DNA of 64,000 nt, taken from contig OX104127.1 of the NCBI GenBank assembly GCA_944470555.2, forward strand, positions 45,870,934-45,934,933, read 5' to 3'. Within the stretch, counting starts at the first letter, position 1. The number at the start of each line of letters is the position of its first letter. Below, piece after piece: positions 22,514-33,894 of this stretch. Position numbers and translations under genes: made by a program. This DNA is from Heterobilharzia americana (taxonomy: Eukaryota; Platyhelminthes; Trematoda; Strigeidida; Schistosomatidae). Under the pieces are notes generated by a model. It was given only the letters and a program-made list of their open reading frames with translations, did no database searches and was not told the origin of the DNA.

Positions 22514-22591
<78 letters not shown>
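22514..22591. repeat. (TA)39 microsatellite
   Basis: Uninterrupted TA dinucleotide run of about 78 bases. It directly abuts the antisense LINE fragment that begins at 22592. Length in an assembly is likely to be approximate. Confidence 0.95.
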
Positions 22592-22592
<1 letters not shown>

Positions 22593-24330
22593 CGGGCAGT
22601 TGAATACCCCGCCAGTCGGGGAATGAGATGACGCAGGTTAGCAAATGCTAAACGGGCCTCCTATGTCGGAGCTGAAGTTTCAGGAGCAACCAGGCCGTTC
22701 GGGCTGTTATTTCTTAAGTATGAGAAGTGGTCGACGCATCCCACCACTTTCCTCCCTATTATTAAACCGGGAATAGTTCCAGACCAATCCTTAACCATCA
22801 GCTTACATTTGACAAGTGCAAACCGATATGGGGATAAAGAGAAATGACTAAACTGGAGAGCGATCGGTCGAAATATACTTCATGTTATCCCTTCCATAGT
22901 TAGACAAACAGACGGTGGATCAGTCAATCAATAGGATTATTTCAAACAGCGACCCACCCATAAATTAGCTATATTTTTTTTTGTTTTGGGTCTTCGGTCT
23001 ATCAAGCCCAAATACATGTTTCCACACGTCCATCGAGTCTTCTCCATTAATTAGTCAGGTCGGGAATCAACTAGGAATTTGTTGAACGTTGGTGGGCGGC
23101 ACTCGATATTCATGAGTCCTTAGCGGCCATGGCATATAGCAATTTTCGAATCACAACACAAACGCATGCCAAGCATACTCAGATTTCGGCTCAACGCGTC
23201 TAGAAGACCCTGCACCCAGTCAGTCTTCACCTAGCAGAAAAATATTGCCTGAGTACTCTAAATCAACCAGATGATCTATAAGGGATAGAGAAACCCCTGT
23301 TAAGTCAGAAGTACCTATGTGAGCTTATGTTCATTAGTGCATCTATGATGAAGCCAAATAGGAACGGTGACAGTGAGTATCCCTTCTGAACACAACTAGT
23401 TGTCATCAATCCATAAGCCCTAAAACAGCTGCGTGAGTTCGAGTAGGAAGTTTTGATAAGCTTGCTTGCTTGGTATTTCCTTCATAGTCAGACACTGTCA
23501 CCATACCTCACGGTAGGCAGAGTCAAATGCCGTCTTCAGGTCAAGAAATAAGGCGTGTCACCCACCAGTAAGGATGCGTGTTCTAGGACCTGTCGGAGAG
23601 TGAAAATCAGGTCGATGCATCCTCGTTCAGGAGTGAAACCTGTCTCCTTTTAAGTTTGCTGTTCTTCAGCTCCAGTTTGCCGTCGGATAACTATGGATAC
23701 TAGGATCGTGGACACAATAATAGTCAAACCAATTCCCCTATTGATTTCACGTTGGTATTTACCATGAACTGTCATCAGTCGGAGAAACACTGGAAACTTA
23801 GGGGCACTGGACATTTGTTTCATCCTAGTATAGTCCTCAGCAGTGGGCACCCATGAACTAACCCTCCAGAGGTTGAAACTAGGACCTTCAAGTTTGATGG
23901 CCAACAAGTTACCATCAAGCAACTGGGTCGGAATCCAATAGCTAATACTTCCTAGTTCTGTCGGTTCATGATATGGTGCGGACTTCATGCAATGCAGCCT
24001 TTGAGTATTTGACCTCATATCCAACATCGTTGGCCCCACCGGTCACAACTTCTTGAACCGACTCACCTATGTACACCAGAATTATCCTCCTATGGTTGTC
24101 ATAGGAAGACTCCTGTCCCTTCTTACAGACAAGAATGATTAGAGTAGACGAGTCTGTCGGCACTGTTTCTGATTCCCATACACTACCTAGCACCTTTGTC
24201 AATCTAATCAGCAGTTTCCTACGTCCATTCTTGAGTGGCAAACTGTCAGATCTTGCCGCCTTGCATTGTTTCAGGTCCGATACAGCCTGCTTAACTGCAA
24301 GGAGAGCTGGAGGATAGACACCCACGTCTC
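22592..24330 (-). mobile_element. Antisense LINE fragment (family of 11770-12870), split by a SINE
   Basis: On the minus strand from about 24325: VSDLKQCKAARSDSLP, LTKVLGSVWESETVPTD, then a NHRGISL-like RT segment. It is interrupted by a SINE at about 23735-24095 and resumes with STILVSIVIRRQTGAEEQQ and FLDLKTAFDSA (RT motif A, at about 23540). The C-terminal part has GLVAPETSA- and FANLRHL-like segments at 22620-22690. It ends inside the coding region at the TA repeat. Multiple stops and frameshifts; non-functional. It probably lies upstream of, or in a far 5' intron of, the ADPGK gene. Confidence 0.75.
23735..24095 (-). mobile_element. tRNA-like SINE inserted in the antisense LINE
   Basis: About 350 bases homologous to 59990-60390 on the other strand. 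The shared core includes TTCCGACCCAGT, a tRNA-like A-box region, then a B-box-like GGTxxxxGTTTCxACCTCTGG and GGGTGCCCAC. RNA polymerase III internal boxes are the usual signature of tRNA-derived SINEs. On the minus strand the flanks ATAGGAGG and ATAGGGGA could be a short target duplication in the LINE. Decayed. Confidence 0.6.
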
Positions 24331-24899
24331 ACTAATTCATGTACTCGCTATGTTGCGTAACTGAAGTGTTGCTTAAAAGCTTTCCACCCAACATTCTAGC
24401 CATCCAACCCGGAAGATTGTCAGCGGACCTTCGTTTTCGGTTATATTTTCACTATCCATCATCTTGCCAGTTTCCTGAATAAGCCTAAATAGTTGTCGGG
24501 TGTTACTGAAAGCTGATGTCTTCAGGATGAGCATTACTTTCAGGTCCAGATACATGCTTAGCGAACTCCTTCTTAAATAAGTACTTGGCGTCCTTAGGTT
24601 ACATTTGAGAATAGACTAGGTTTACTATTGCCTGTGCTTGTTGCAGAAAGGCTCTTATCAGAAATACATACGGATGGCAGTGATTCACCCTACACGGTCC
24701 CAACCAATAGTCAGGTTGATGCAACTCCCTGAGTGAAACGCTGAGCGAATTCCACGAATCTACTCCGTCCTTAGACTAGAAGTTGATGCAGACCGCTACT
24801 GAAACATTGTCATACATTTGCAAGGTGCAAAAAGCACATTAAGCACACGCAGATGTTTATTTGCTGAATTCGTTCCGAAAACAGACTTTCATCACTTTT
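24331..24899. other. Unassigned stretch between LINE fragments
   Basis: About 570 bases between two antisense LINE pieces. It may be decayed LINE sequence, but I could not align it. No gene was recognised. Confidence 0.35.
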
Positions 24900-25480
24900 T
24901 CTCCAATAACACTTTCACATGAGTATCATAAATTCACCAAATAAACGCCTGGGAATGACTCAATGTCTATGAAGTCGGAGGTACCTACGACTACATCCAT
25001 GAGCATATTTATGATAAAGTCAAACAAAGGAATGGAAGTGGACGTATTTGATGACCACCACTGGCGGTCGTTACTTCAAACAATAACTCAAGTTGAGTCT
25101 TGATCAGCACTATGCATTTTACCGGTACTCATTTAAAAGTTGGACAACATCATATAGCCAACGGAGTCGAGTGCTTTTTGTAGGTCAGGATACATGACAA
25201 GTGTAAGTCACAGGCAAATAAGCATAAATTCCAAAACTGGTCAAAAAATGAAGACATGTCTAGTGGACACTCATTAAGGTTTGAAACCCACTAGATTCGC
25301 TCGAGTTTGCTTGTCGAATTCTAGCTGGGTTTTTAGTGACCATGAATGCTAAGATTCTTGACATGTCAGTCAAACTTAACTTCTGTGGTTTTCATAGGAA
25401 GACTACCGAGAGTATGAGCACAACTGGAACCTCGGGTTATGAAAGGCACTTCTTGATTTGCCTAAAAACCAACTTTATGT
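24900..25480 (-). mobile_element. Second, more decayed antisense LINE RT fragment
   Basis: Aligns by eye with 23270-23700 of the neighbouring LINE fragment: the GTCGGAGGTACCTACG / ATGATAAAGTCAAACA segment, the motif A region near 25160-25200 (AAAGCACTCGACTCCGTT on the minus strand), and the upstream HRK/NHRG region near 25390. More diverged than its neighbour, so it is an independent, older copy or a tandem remnant. Confidence 0.55.
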
Positions 25481-27574
25481 TGACAGTTTCAACAAACAAA
25501 TCGTGTAACTGTGGTAGTCAGTATCACATTCTTCATAAATATAAATTTTGTGCCACTGGAGTTATCCTTTTAAGGCTGCATGGTGAATGGGAGTTAACAA
25601 CGTATCATAACGTTAATTTTATTGCTTTTTCATAAATTAGAAATGAAGCACAGCTACCGTGCAGACCTATGAAGGCCATAACTTATATAACCCCAAACTT
25701 TTCCCCATAAGGACCAAAACTTCATCCTCAAACCCTAGCGAAGTGCACGTTATATTGGGTAAATAGTCTGAATCCGCTTCAGTACATGAGGCGTTTTCCT
25801 GAATATGATAAGCCAGCCAGCCCATCCAACACACTGATCATCGAAACACGCTAAGAGGACATGATTTAAAATCAAACAACCCCTTACTGTTACTATGAGA
25901 TGTGGTTTAAAACTCCAGCTTTCAAGTACAATGTCTCATTTTTAGTATTTGCCCCTCTTCTACGGCTTGAGTAACCGAGTAGCATCATAAGCTGTCACAT
26001 AAGGGTTGCTCACAAGTTAATAACGAAATATGTATTGAATTGATTCAAATAAATTCGTTGCATTTGTTGATAAAACGCAAAACGACCAGAAGCCAGAATA
26101 CATGGAACGAAAAAAATTTTCAGGCAACTGGCTTTCATAATTTAGTGGGCAAATAAGTATTACATAATGATAAATATCTAAATTACTCAACAGCTACGCC
26201 AAAGTTGGATGCAGAGTAAAGCTCAGGCATCAAATCTCCAATACTATTGATTTTCGATCGAGGAATAGAAACTACTTTTTTTTAAATCCAGACAGTCCGA
26301 TTTTCTCAAACAGTAATAATGCAAGAACGCGCAAGTCAACGCATCCTCCAAATCCAACCAAGACTAAGGGACCTGGTTTCCTTTGAGGAAGGGGCCACTG
26401 AGAATACTCCACCTTTACCAATGAATTTATAACCTACAAAACTGTGAGCGAATAAGAAGATATTACCTTACTGACATCAGAATGCAGATCATCGCGTAAA
26501 ACCTCACGCAGTAAGTAAGCCAAGAATAGTACAACAACACTAGACAGAAAAACTGAGCTTATCTTTCGACCCGCATGATTTCTATTGAGAAAGCACTCCA
26601 TTATTTAGGACCACTAAGAATATGAATTCTCACCAATGATTTGAAAGCCAAGTTCCTCTTCCGATCGGAAGAGATATAGTTGTCCGGTATTTCCGATTCG
26701 CAATACCAGAAGAAAAATTCGACCACTAAATCCAAGCACCAAAAAAAGGTTTGCATCAACTGAGGAACTCAAGAAAACTGATTGGTAAGGGAGCCTGCAA
26801 CGATTTGAGGCAGAGAAAACTATGGCAACGACTTGCTATTCGAAAACAGTTTATTCAGCGCACTTCGCTTGACCTAGAAACCTTCAATCCTCGCGAAATA
26901 AGTAGCAAACTCAGAGATTCATGGTTTCATGAGTTGTGAAACTCTAACTTGCAACAGAAGTTTGAGGAACATTATTCATCTGATGGTTTAAATATCAAAT
27001 ATCTTTTTACTAGCTACTGTAAACCAACTGACTTCGCGCTCACTTCTAGGTCTTGCGGAACAGTTCCAGGTCTTCAGTGGATTCCGATGCATCAGGTCTA
27101 CCCACTTGACTGCTGTAGCTCTGGTAAGCCGGGGAGCAGTCAGGTGTTAGTTAAATTTCCAAGGAGTGCTTGGGTTTTCTCCCAAAGGACTTTGGTGCAG
27201 ATGGGTTCCTCAATTGTCGTAAGAAGATGGAAAATGTGTCCGTAGAAATCAAGAGAGATGAAGTGTGGAGAAAAAAAACAATAAAAATAAAATGATCAGG
27301 TGAAAAGAAGCGGAGTGGAAGATGAACCACCGGTAGATTCATGAGAGAGGGGTGAATAGGAGAGCTCTTATGAGAACTTGAAGTCAGCAGGAAGAGATAG
27401 GAGAAAATAACATCACAGGACAGCTTATGGGAACGGAGATGGTGATTCTACAAGTAGAAGATGGTAACTGGAGGAGAAGTCTATAATGAGGTGTTTGGTT
27501 GAGCCAAGTTCTCAGTTATAGTAACGTTACAAAGTATTCGTTAATGGATTGGCCGTACGGAGTTAATAGGTCGT
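25481..27574. other. 2.1 kb with no recognised gene
   Basis: Two adjacent plus-strand frames (26751-26939 and 26949-27245) have no family resemblance I can name. The segment 27440-27574 directly before RTE copy 3 may be 3' flank or 3' UTR of the antisense CR1-type element, because RTE copy 3 appears to be inserted at that element's end. Confidence 0.4.
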
Positions 27575-27584
27575 ATCAGCCTAG
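27575..27584. repeat. Target-site duplication, left of RTE copy 3
   Basis: ATCAGCCTAG occurs directly before the RTE 5' end and again at 30824-30833 directly after its 3' tail; the next three bases (TCC / CCC) differ at one position. This is the expected mark of target-primed insertion. Confidence 0.75.
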
Positions 27585-30500
27585 TCCTAACCACGCCTGG
27601 TTAACTAGTTCACTAGTTACTAGCCCGTCCTAAGCCCGGGTAAAGAGGGAAGGTTGGGCATAGGGCTAGCAACCCTACCCCGTAAAACAAATCTAACCGC
27701 TGAAGAAACTTCAAAGCACAAACGAAATATAAAAATAATAACAAAATTATTCCTCGCAGGAATCGGAGAGGCGGAATGACGCCAGTTGGTGAAAGCCTTC
27801 AGAAAGACATTTGGCTGATGTGTCTTCTCTCGATGAAAGCGAAAGTAGACGTGGGGACATGGAATGTCCGCACCATGTTTGAACCCAGCAAGGCAGCCCA
27901 GATCGCAAACGAGATGAAGAGGTGTCACATCGAAGTGCTTGGAATTTGCGAAAGCAGATGGAATGGGAGTGGACTCTCCAAACTGTCAACTGGAGAATCA
28001 ATAATCTACTCCGATATTGTCACCCAGACGACAACCACGAGCACACTGAGTTTTGGAGTGGCTATCATGATGTCCCCAAGAGCACTGAAGGCTCTCATGC
28101 AGTGGGAACCAATCTCCTCCAGGATCATGACAGCAAGGTTCAACTCAAAAGGAAGGAAGGTCACAATCATCCAATGCTACCCTACACGCCTACAAATAAT
28201 GCAGAGCAAGAGAAGAAGGAGGAATTCTACAGACAACTGCAATCAACACTGGACAAGACGTCAGTTGGCGATATCAAAACTCATTCTGATGGGCGACATG
28301 AATGCCAAACTGGGAGCAGACAACACAGGAAGGGAACTAACCATGGGTTGAGAAGCGCTCGGTGAGATGATGAACGAGAATGGAGAATTGTTTTCAGAAT
28401 TCTGTGCATTCAACGATTTGGTGATTGGAAGCAGTGTGTTCAAGCACAAGGATATCCACAAAGCGATATGGATTTCACCAGATGGACACACTAAAAATCA
28501 AATCGACTTTATCTCAATCTCAAGAAAATGGAGACGCAGTCTACTTGACACAAGGTCAAGAAGAGGAGCAGATGTAGGTTCGGACCACTATCTAGTGCAA
28601 GAACCTTCGAAATCAAGTTGAAAGCCTTCAGAGAAGTTGGTGATAGATCACAGTTCAAGTACAACACTCGGAAACTGAAGGTAGAAACGACAAAAGAAAT
28701 CTTCACGGCAGCCATCAGAACAAAATGAGAGACGTTGAGCAACATCCCTGGAGGATCGGGCGTGGAAGAACACTGGAACTCTTTGAAAGAGATGTGGAAA
28801 GAGACCTGCATAACCGTATTAGGGAGGAAGAGGAAACAAGACAAGGAATGGATCTCGACGGGCACATGGAAGCTGATAGAGGAGAGGAGGATGGTGAAGC
28901 AGAGGATGAACCAGTGCAAGGATGCACAACGAGAAGAGGAACTGAGTACAAGGTATAAAACACTGGACAAAGAAGTGAAGAAGAGTGCACCGAAAGACAA
29001 AAGACACTTCCATGACACATTGGCAAGTGAAGCAGAACAGGCTGCTGGTAGGAGAGACCTGACAACATTATATCAAATAACCAGATTACTATCTGGGGAG
29101 AGATCAATACAGATGAAACCAATAAAAGATGATGAGGGAAATCTAATTACCAAGGAAGAGAAATAAAGGAAATGGTGGGCTGACCACTTCAAGAAGCTCT
29201 TGAATCGACCACTGCCTGCACTTCGTCAAGAAATACCATCTACAGCCACAGAACTACAAGTGAACACAAGCCCTCCGACAAGAATCGAAGTTCTGAACAC
29301 CATAAAGTTACTGAAATGCAGGAAAGTAGCAGGACCAGACGGGATCCCGCCAGAAGCACTGAAAACAGACGCAGGGACAACAGTGGACATGCTCACACCA
29401 CTATTGCAGAAGGTGTGGAAGGAAGATAAGGTACCTGGCGATTGGAAGTAGGGTTACCTTGTCAAACTGCTGAAGAAGGGAGACCTCAGTGTTTGCAAGA
29501 ACTGGCGCGGAATCACTCTGCTGCCCACCCAGAGCAAGCAAAATATTAGGCCGCATCATCCTGGAGAGGCTGAAGGATGATCTGGATTCAAAACTATGAC
29601 CGGAACAGGCAGGCTTCAGGAAGTACGGACCAAATTGCAACGCTTCGCATCATCATAGAACAAAGTATACAATGGCAGTCAACTCTCTACCTCAACTTTG
29701 AGAAGGCCTTTGACAGCGTCGACCGAGAGGTAATTTTGAAACCGCTTCAATACTACGAATACCGCAAACCTTTATCAGCCTCATTCAACAACTATATGAA
29801 GACGCCATATGCCAAGTGATTCACAGTGGGAAGCTCAGTGATGCCTTCGAAGTGAAGCGAAGACATGAGTGAAACAAGGTTGCCTACCATCCCCCATGAT
29901 ATTCCTGATTGTGGTCGACTGGATCATGCAGCAAACAGTGGGGAGCGAGAAGAGGGGGATACACTGGACTGCGGAAAAGAACCTAGAAGATCTGGATTTC
30001 GCCGATGACTTGTGCCTGATGTCACACAAACTTGAAGATCTACAGGCGAAAACTAACAAGTTGGCAGAAGAGGCAGGGCAGCGAAGATGGGACTTCAAGT
30101 GAATATAGAGAAGACAGAGGTGATGAAGATACCACACCAACAACTCCAACAACAACAACAAACTCCAATCACCATAAACGGGAGAAACATAAAGGAAGTT
30201 ACCTCCTTCACCTATCTAGGAAGCACTGTTTCAACTACAGGTGACATAGACGAGGATGTCAGAGCCAGGATCGGAGAAGAAAGACAGGCGTTCATTAGCC
30301 TGAAACCAGTGTGGAGATCTTCTGCACTCAGCACAAAGCACAAGAGCAGGATTTTCAACTCCAACGTCAAGTCAGCGCTTCTATATGGTTCAGAGACTTG
30401 GCGCGTTACGAAAGGGATTTCCGATAAACCACGGACATTCATCAACAACTGCTTACGCTCGTTACTGAAGATCAGATGGTCAAAAAGAATAAGGAACAAG

Positions 30501-30823
30501 GAGCTCTGGGAACGAACCAGCCAAGTACCTACCCCCCAACAAATATGCAGAAGGAAGTGGAGATGGATTGGATTGGGCATACACTGAGAAGGCCGACTGG
30601 GGACATATCGCGCGTCAGGCCAGTTACTCGAGTGGAATCCCCATGGGAAGCGACGAGTTGGACATCCGAGGGTGACATGGAGAAGGTCATGCAAGGAGGA
30701 AATGAGAACTTCTAGGCTGTCGTGGAGCCAGGTTGAAAAAATTTCAGAGAACAGAGTTCACTGGAGACGTGCTACTGAAGCCCTATGTTCCATTAGGAAC
30801 CCAAGGGACCAATAATAATAATA
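27585..30823 (+). pseudogene. RTE copy 3: full-length but decayed RTE/SR2-like LINE
   Basis: About 3.24 kb from the family 5' leader to the AATAATAATAATA tail. Endonuclease start VGTWNVRTM and CESRWNGSG at 27850-27975, then GESIIYSDIVTQ and GVAIMM. RT motifs FEKAFDSVDREV (near 29700), FADDLCLMS (near 30000) and the C-terminal segment SLKPVWRSSALSTKHK are visible. Its frame is broken by many indels and by stops, including TGA near 28727 and TAA near 29163, which it shares with copy 2. Full length but dead. It is a useful reference for the intact order of the endonuclease region that copy 4 has altered. Confidence 0.9.
28709..29281 (+). repeat. 573-bp tract identical to 7959-8531 (RTE copy 3 side)
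   Basis: Perfect match to RTE copy 2. The first difference 5' is at 28708 (G against T) and the first 3' at 29282 (G against A), after which differences become frequent from 29327. Confidence 0.9.
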
Positions 30824-30833
30824 ATCAGCCTAG

Positions 30834-31105
30834 CCCATATCCCAGTAAGATGATAACAAACTGTGCGTTGCTGCGTAACTGTCCAACCTCTTATTGAATC
30901 TGTCAACGGACGGAGCAGTAGCAGTTTCAGCAGACAATGCGTTCCGATGGCCGCAAACTCGCAGAGAGAATTCTGAACACATGGGTTTTGCCCTTCGATG
31001 AGCGATTTTCCTTGTGTCACCACGAAGATCGCCACCATAGCCGTTCGTTGGGATCCCAACGTTCGGACAACTTGGATCCCTCAGTATTTTGTAGGCCGTT
31101 ATCAA
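30834..31105 (-). pseudogene. CR1-type LINE C-terminal region
   Basis: Reads MITAYKILRDPSCPNVGIP ... FSLRVCGHRNALSAETATA ... APSVDRFNKRLDSY. The YKIL-R and FSLRV-N-L-P / APSVDxFKxRLD patterns are the typical tail of CR1-group ORF2 proteins, where the region follows the RT thumb. The stop comes after YWDMG, and the adjacent target duplication of RTE copy 3 overlaps this end. Confidence 0.75.
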
Positions 31106-31443
31106 TTCAACACTTCTTGTACGTTATCCATGATAGTGAGGTCCTAAGTCTTTCAGCCTATCCTCGTAGGGTTTTTGCCCCATCCCCGCGACACTCTTTG
31201 TTTTTCGCCTCTGAACTTTCTCCAGAAGGTTCACATCTTTTTCTGGGTATGGCTGCGCGGTGGCATTGTGGGCCTCTAAGTGGGGTCTACACAGTGCTTG
31301 CACGCTCCAGGAAGCGCTCCGGAGTGAGGGCCCCTAGTTGTCTTCGCACCGGGTTTGGTGCTGCGTAGGCTCAAGAGGCCTCTCCTGGGCAACTGGAGCC
31401 AGCGTCTGGTATGCCAGTCAGTATTGGCCCTAGGTCTTTCTCC

Positions 31444-32058
31444 TTAGTGGTGTAAGAGAGAGAAGGGTACCTTCTGAGAGTATGGGGTGTGGGGAAACAC
31501 GGCCCAGGACTTATCCAGATTAAATGGTAGTCCATTAATATCCACCCACTCTGCTAGTAATCTGAGGTCACTTTGTAGTGCACTTGATTCTGTTTCTGAC
31601 GTCACAGCTCTCCATAACCTAACATCATCAGCGCAAAGTAGAGCTGGGGAGCCGAGATCCAGTGGGGGGTCGTTCATAAAAAGAAGGAATAGCAGCGGAC
31701 GCAGAATCGCTTCTTGTGATACACCAGATGATGATGTCCTCCAAGTCGAGCAAACTCTGTTGGCTTTTGTGCAGAACTGTCTGCGGCCTAAATAATCCTG
31801 CAGCTAAAAGAACACTTGACCCTTGAAGCCTAACCTTAATATCTTGTGAATGGTGTGCTGGGCTGTGTCAAAGGCCTTATCAGAACGCAGGAAAATGACA
31901 TGACAAGGTGTCGTCAACTTGTCACCGGTCGCCAGAATGTTTGAGGCACAGGATCTACCCCTTCCGAAACCATGCTGAGCATCACTAAGTGCTCCCCTCT
32001 TTTCCAAGTGCCATCTGACATAGTCGTCTACCAGAATTTCCATTACTTTTGGCACCAC
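31444..32058 (-). pseudogene. CR1-type LINE reverse transcriptase fragments
   Basis: The upstream piece (32058-31804) has QHGFGRGRSCASNI and FLRSDKAFDTAQHTIH, which is RT motif A with FDKAFD degraded to RSDKAFD. The downstream piece (31677-31444) has LLCADDVRLWRAV, the motif C box with Cys in place of the usual Phe or Tyr. A frameshift lies between them. It would have copied element RNA at the target nick; now inactive. Confidence 0.8.
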
Positions 32059-32894
32059 TGGTCCAGGGGCTATGGGTCGACAGGATTTTGAGTTCTGCCT
32101 GTTTCATCCTTTGAAGATGAGGGACAGGTTAGCACGTTTCCACTCTTCTGGAAGCATGTGGTAGTCTGAGGAGTTTTGAAACAGATTATGCAGCAGGCTG
32201 CTCAAGGCACTCGCAAATTGTTTCGACATATCCGGTCGGATGTCATAACATCCCGGTGATTTCCCTGTTCAGAACTCTGACAGCTTCTCGAGGACTATGG
32301 TAGGAGTTACCTTCATTCCTTGAAACTCTGTTGCATTTAGTGGTGCCGAATGTTGATTGGGCAGCTGCCAATTCAAGTTGGGTGGGGAAGTGTTCAGCTG
32401 CTTCTCGAAGGTGGCGCTAGAGGATCCGGCGACACCTAGTCCGGAGAGGTTCTCTCCGTCCAGGATGCAAGCCATTTGGATGGCAGATTTTCCGCCTACC
32501 ATAAATCAATATAAGTTTCCCTAGTTCCCCTACAGCTTCTGGAACGACACCTTGTCTCCCCTCACTTTCGTGTTGCATCGATTTCCTATGGACATATACG
32601 CTGCATGGTGGATCACAATTTTGAAGATCAGCCAGCTATGCTATGCTTTCTTGGCCTTTAAGATGTGTTCGTTGCGTCGCTGCAGCCATGGGGTTCGCCT
32701 CCTCGCTATTACTGTGGTTACTGCGACGTTTTCACGGATAGCTCGCTTGATGGTATCTCCTACCAGTCCCAAATGTCGATCAATCGGGGGTTACTCCACC
32801 AGTGGGGCCATGATGCTATCGACAGATGCTGGTTCACCACCACGTAGTTCGCGTTGCTGTAGCAAAGACAAGAGAGAGATCCCTCCCGTGACAG

Positions 32895-33239
32895 TCATTC
32901 GTTGATCACCAGGTCGAACACTGCCACGTTGTGATCGCTGCTGCCAAGGGGAGTCCGAACCTGAGCGTCTCCGGCCAGCAGGTGGCCACTGGTAAAAAGG
33001 TAGTTTGGTTTGGACGGCTTTCTGCCCGACCCCCAGCAAGCGTCATCGCCGATATTCTCATTCAGTCCAGCCTTTTGGATAGTGTTGAGTAGGCTTCGGT
33101 TGAACCTTCGGCTTGAGGTTCCCCTGTCCTGCCCAAGAAGGAGAGTTGGAGCATTAAAGTTACCGGCAATGATGACCTGATCATATCCCATGGACGTCAC
33201 TCCGGATGTTAATTGCAGCAGTTGCCGGTTATGTTGCAC
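32895..33239 (-). pseudogene. CR1-type LINE apurinic-like endonuclease fragment
   Basis: Contains DQVIIAGNFNAP (usual form GDFNAP), a central segment with NYLFTSGHLL, and LGSSDHNVAVFDL. The SDH and N-x-D-type catalytic positions are those of the APE-like endonucleases of LINEs. The first Asp of the GDFN motif is Asn here. The N-terminal third is missing from this frame. Confidence 0.75.
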
Positions 33240-33880
33240 GTTGCTAGTAGAGGTTCTGTAGACGCCCCCTACCGGTTGCTTGATGTCTCAAACCTTAAAG
33301 TGACACCAGGCGGAGTCTAGGAGCTGTAAAATAGAGTTTTGGTTGCTTGTTTGCCTTCAAGATGGTCACTTACAAACATTGCCACTCCACCTCCTTCTTT
33401 AAACTCCCTGTTTCTCCTGGACAGATGCATACCGCTCATACTAGTTTCGATGTCACTACCATCTGGTGATAAGCAAGTTGCTGCTGGGATTGTGATCTTT
33501 GGAGTATGGCAGGAACAGGGAGGTCATAACTGCCCATGTTACTACTGAGCCCCGGCACATTACTGTAAATATACTTGGGTATGTTTCCAACAGCATGGAC
33601 TGACTTGGTGGCGGTACACTGAAGGGAGTCGATCGCAACGGCGAAATTCGCTACAGGACGGCCAGCTCCAATGGAACCGGCCCAATCACGTTTCTTCCCG
33701 TTGTGTTTTCTGGGGATTTTGTAGAGTCCAGGTTGGTTTGGTTATCTTGTCTGTTGATGTTGATGGTGACTTCGGCACCACAGGGGCTGTTATTTTCTGT
33801 TGTCACAGTGTGAATAATACAAAAATGAAGATTACTGCAGAGCCGAATTAAATTGGTCACATGACAGTTTCTAATCGTTG

Positions 33881-33894
33881 CATTTTCTTAGCTT
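33881..33894. repeat. 14-bp target-site duplication, left of RTE copy 4
   Basis: CATTTTCTTAGCTT is repeated exactly at 37113-37126 on the other side of the element. Confidence 0.9.

Larger units (their letters stand above)
30834..33880 (-). mobile_element. Antisense CR1-type LINE, endonuclease to C-terminus
   Basis: A decayed CR1-like element read from right to left; its 5' part continues at 37127-37440 beyond RTE copy 4. Segments in order: a linker (33651-33860), an endonuclease domain (32895-33239), RT (31444-32058) and a C-terminal region (30830-31105). Stops and frameshifts separate all of these. Between about 31176 and 31430 is a GC-richer stretch that does not look like coding sequence and could be another insertion. 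Confidence 0.8.

Noticed and set aside
22514..22591. TA run as a promoter or origin
   Set aside because: A plain dinucleotide microsatellite; nothing around it supports a regulatory role.
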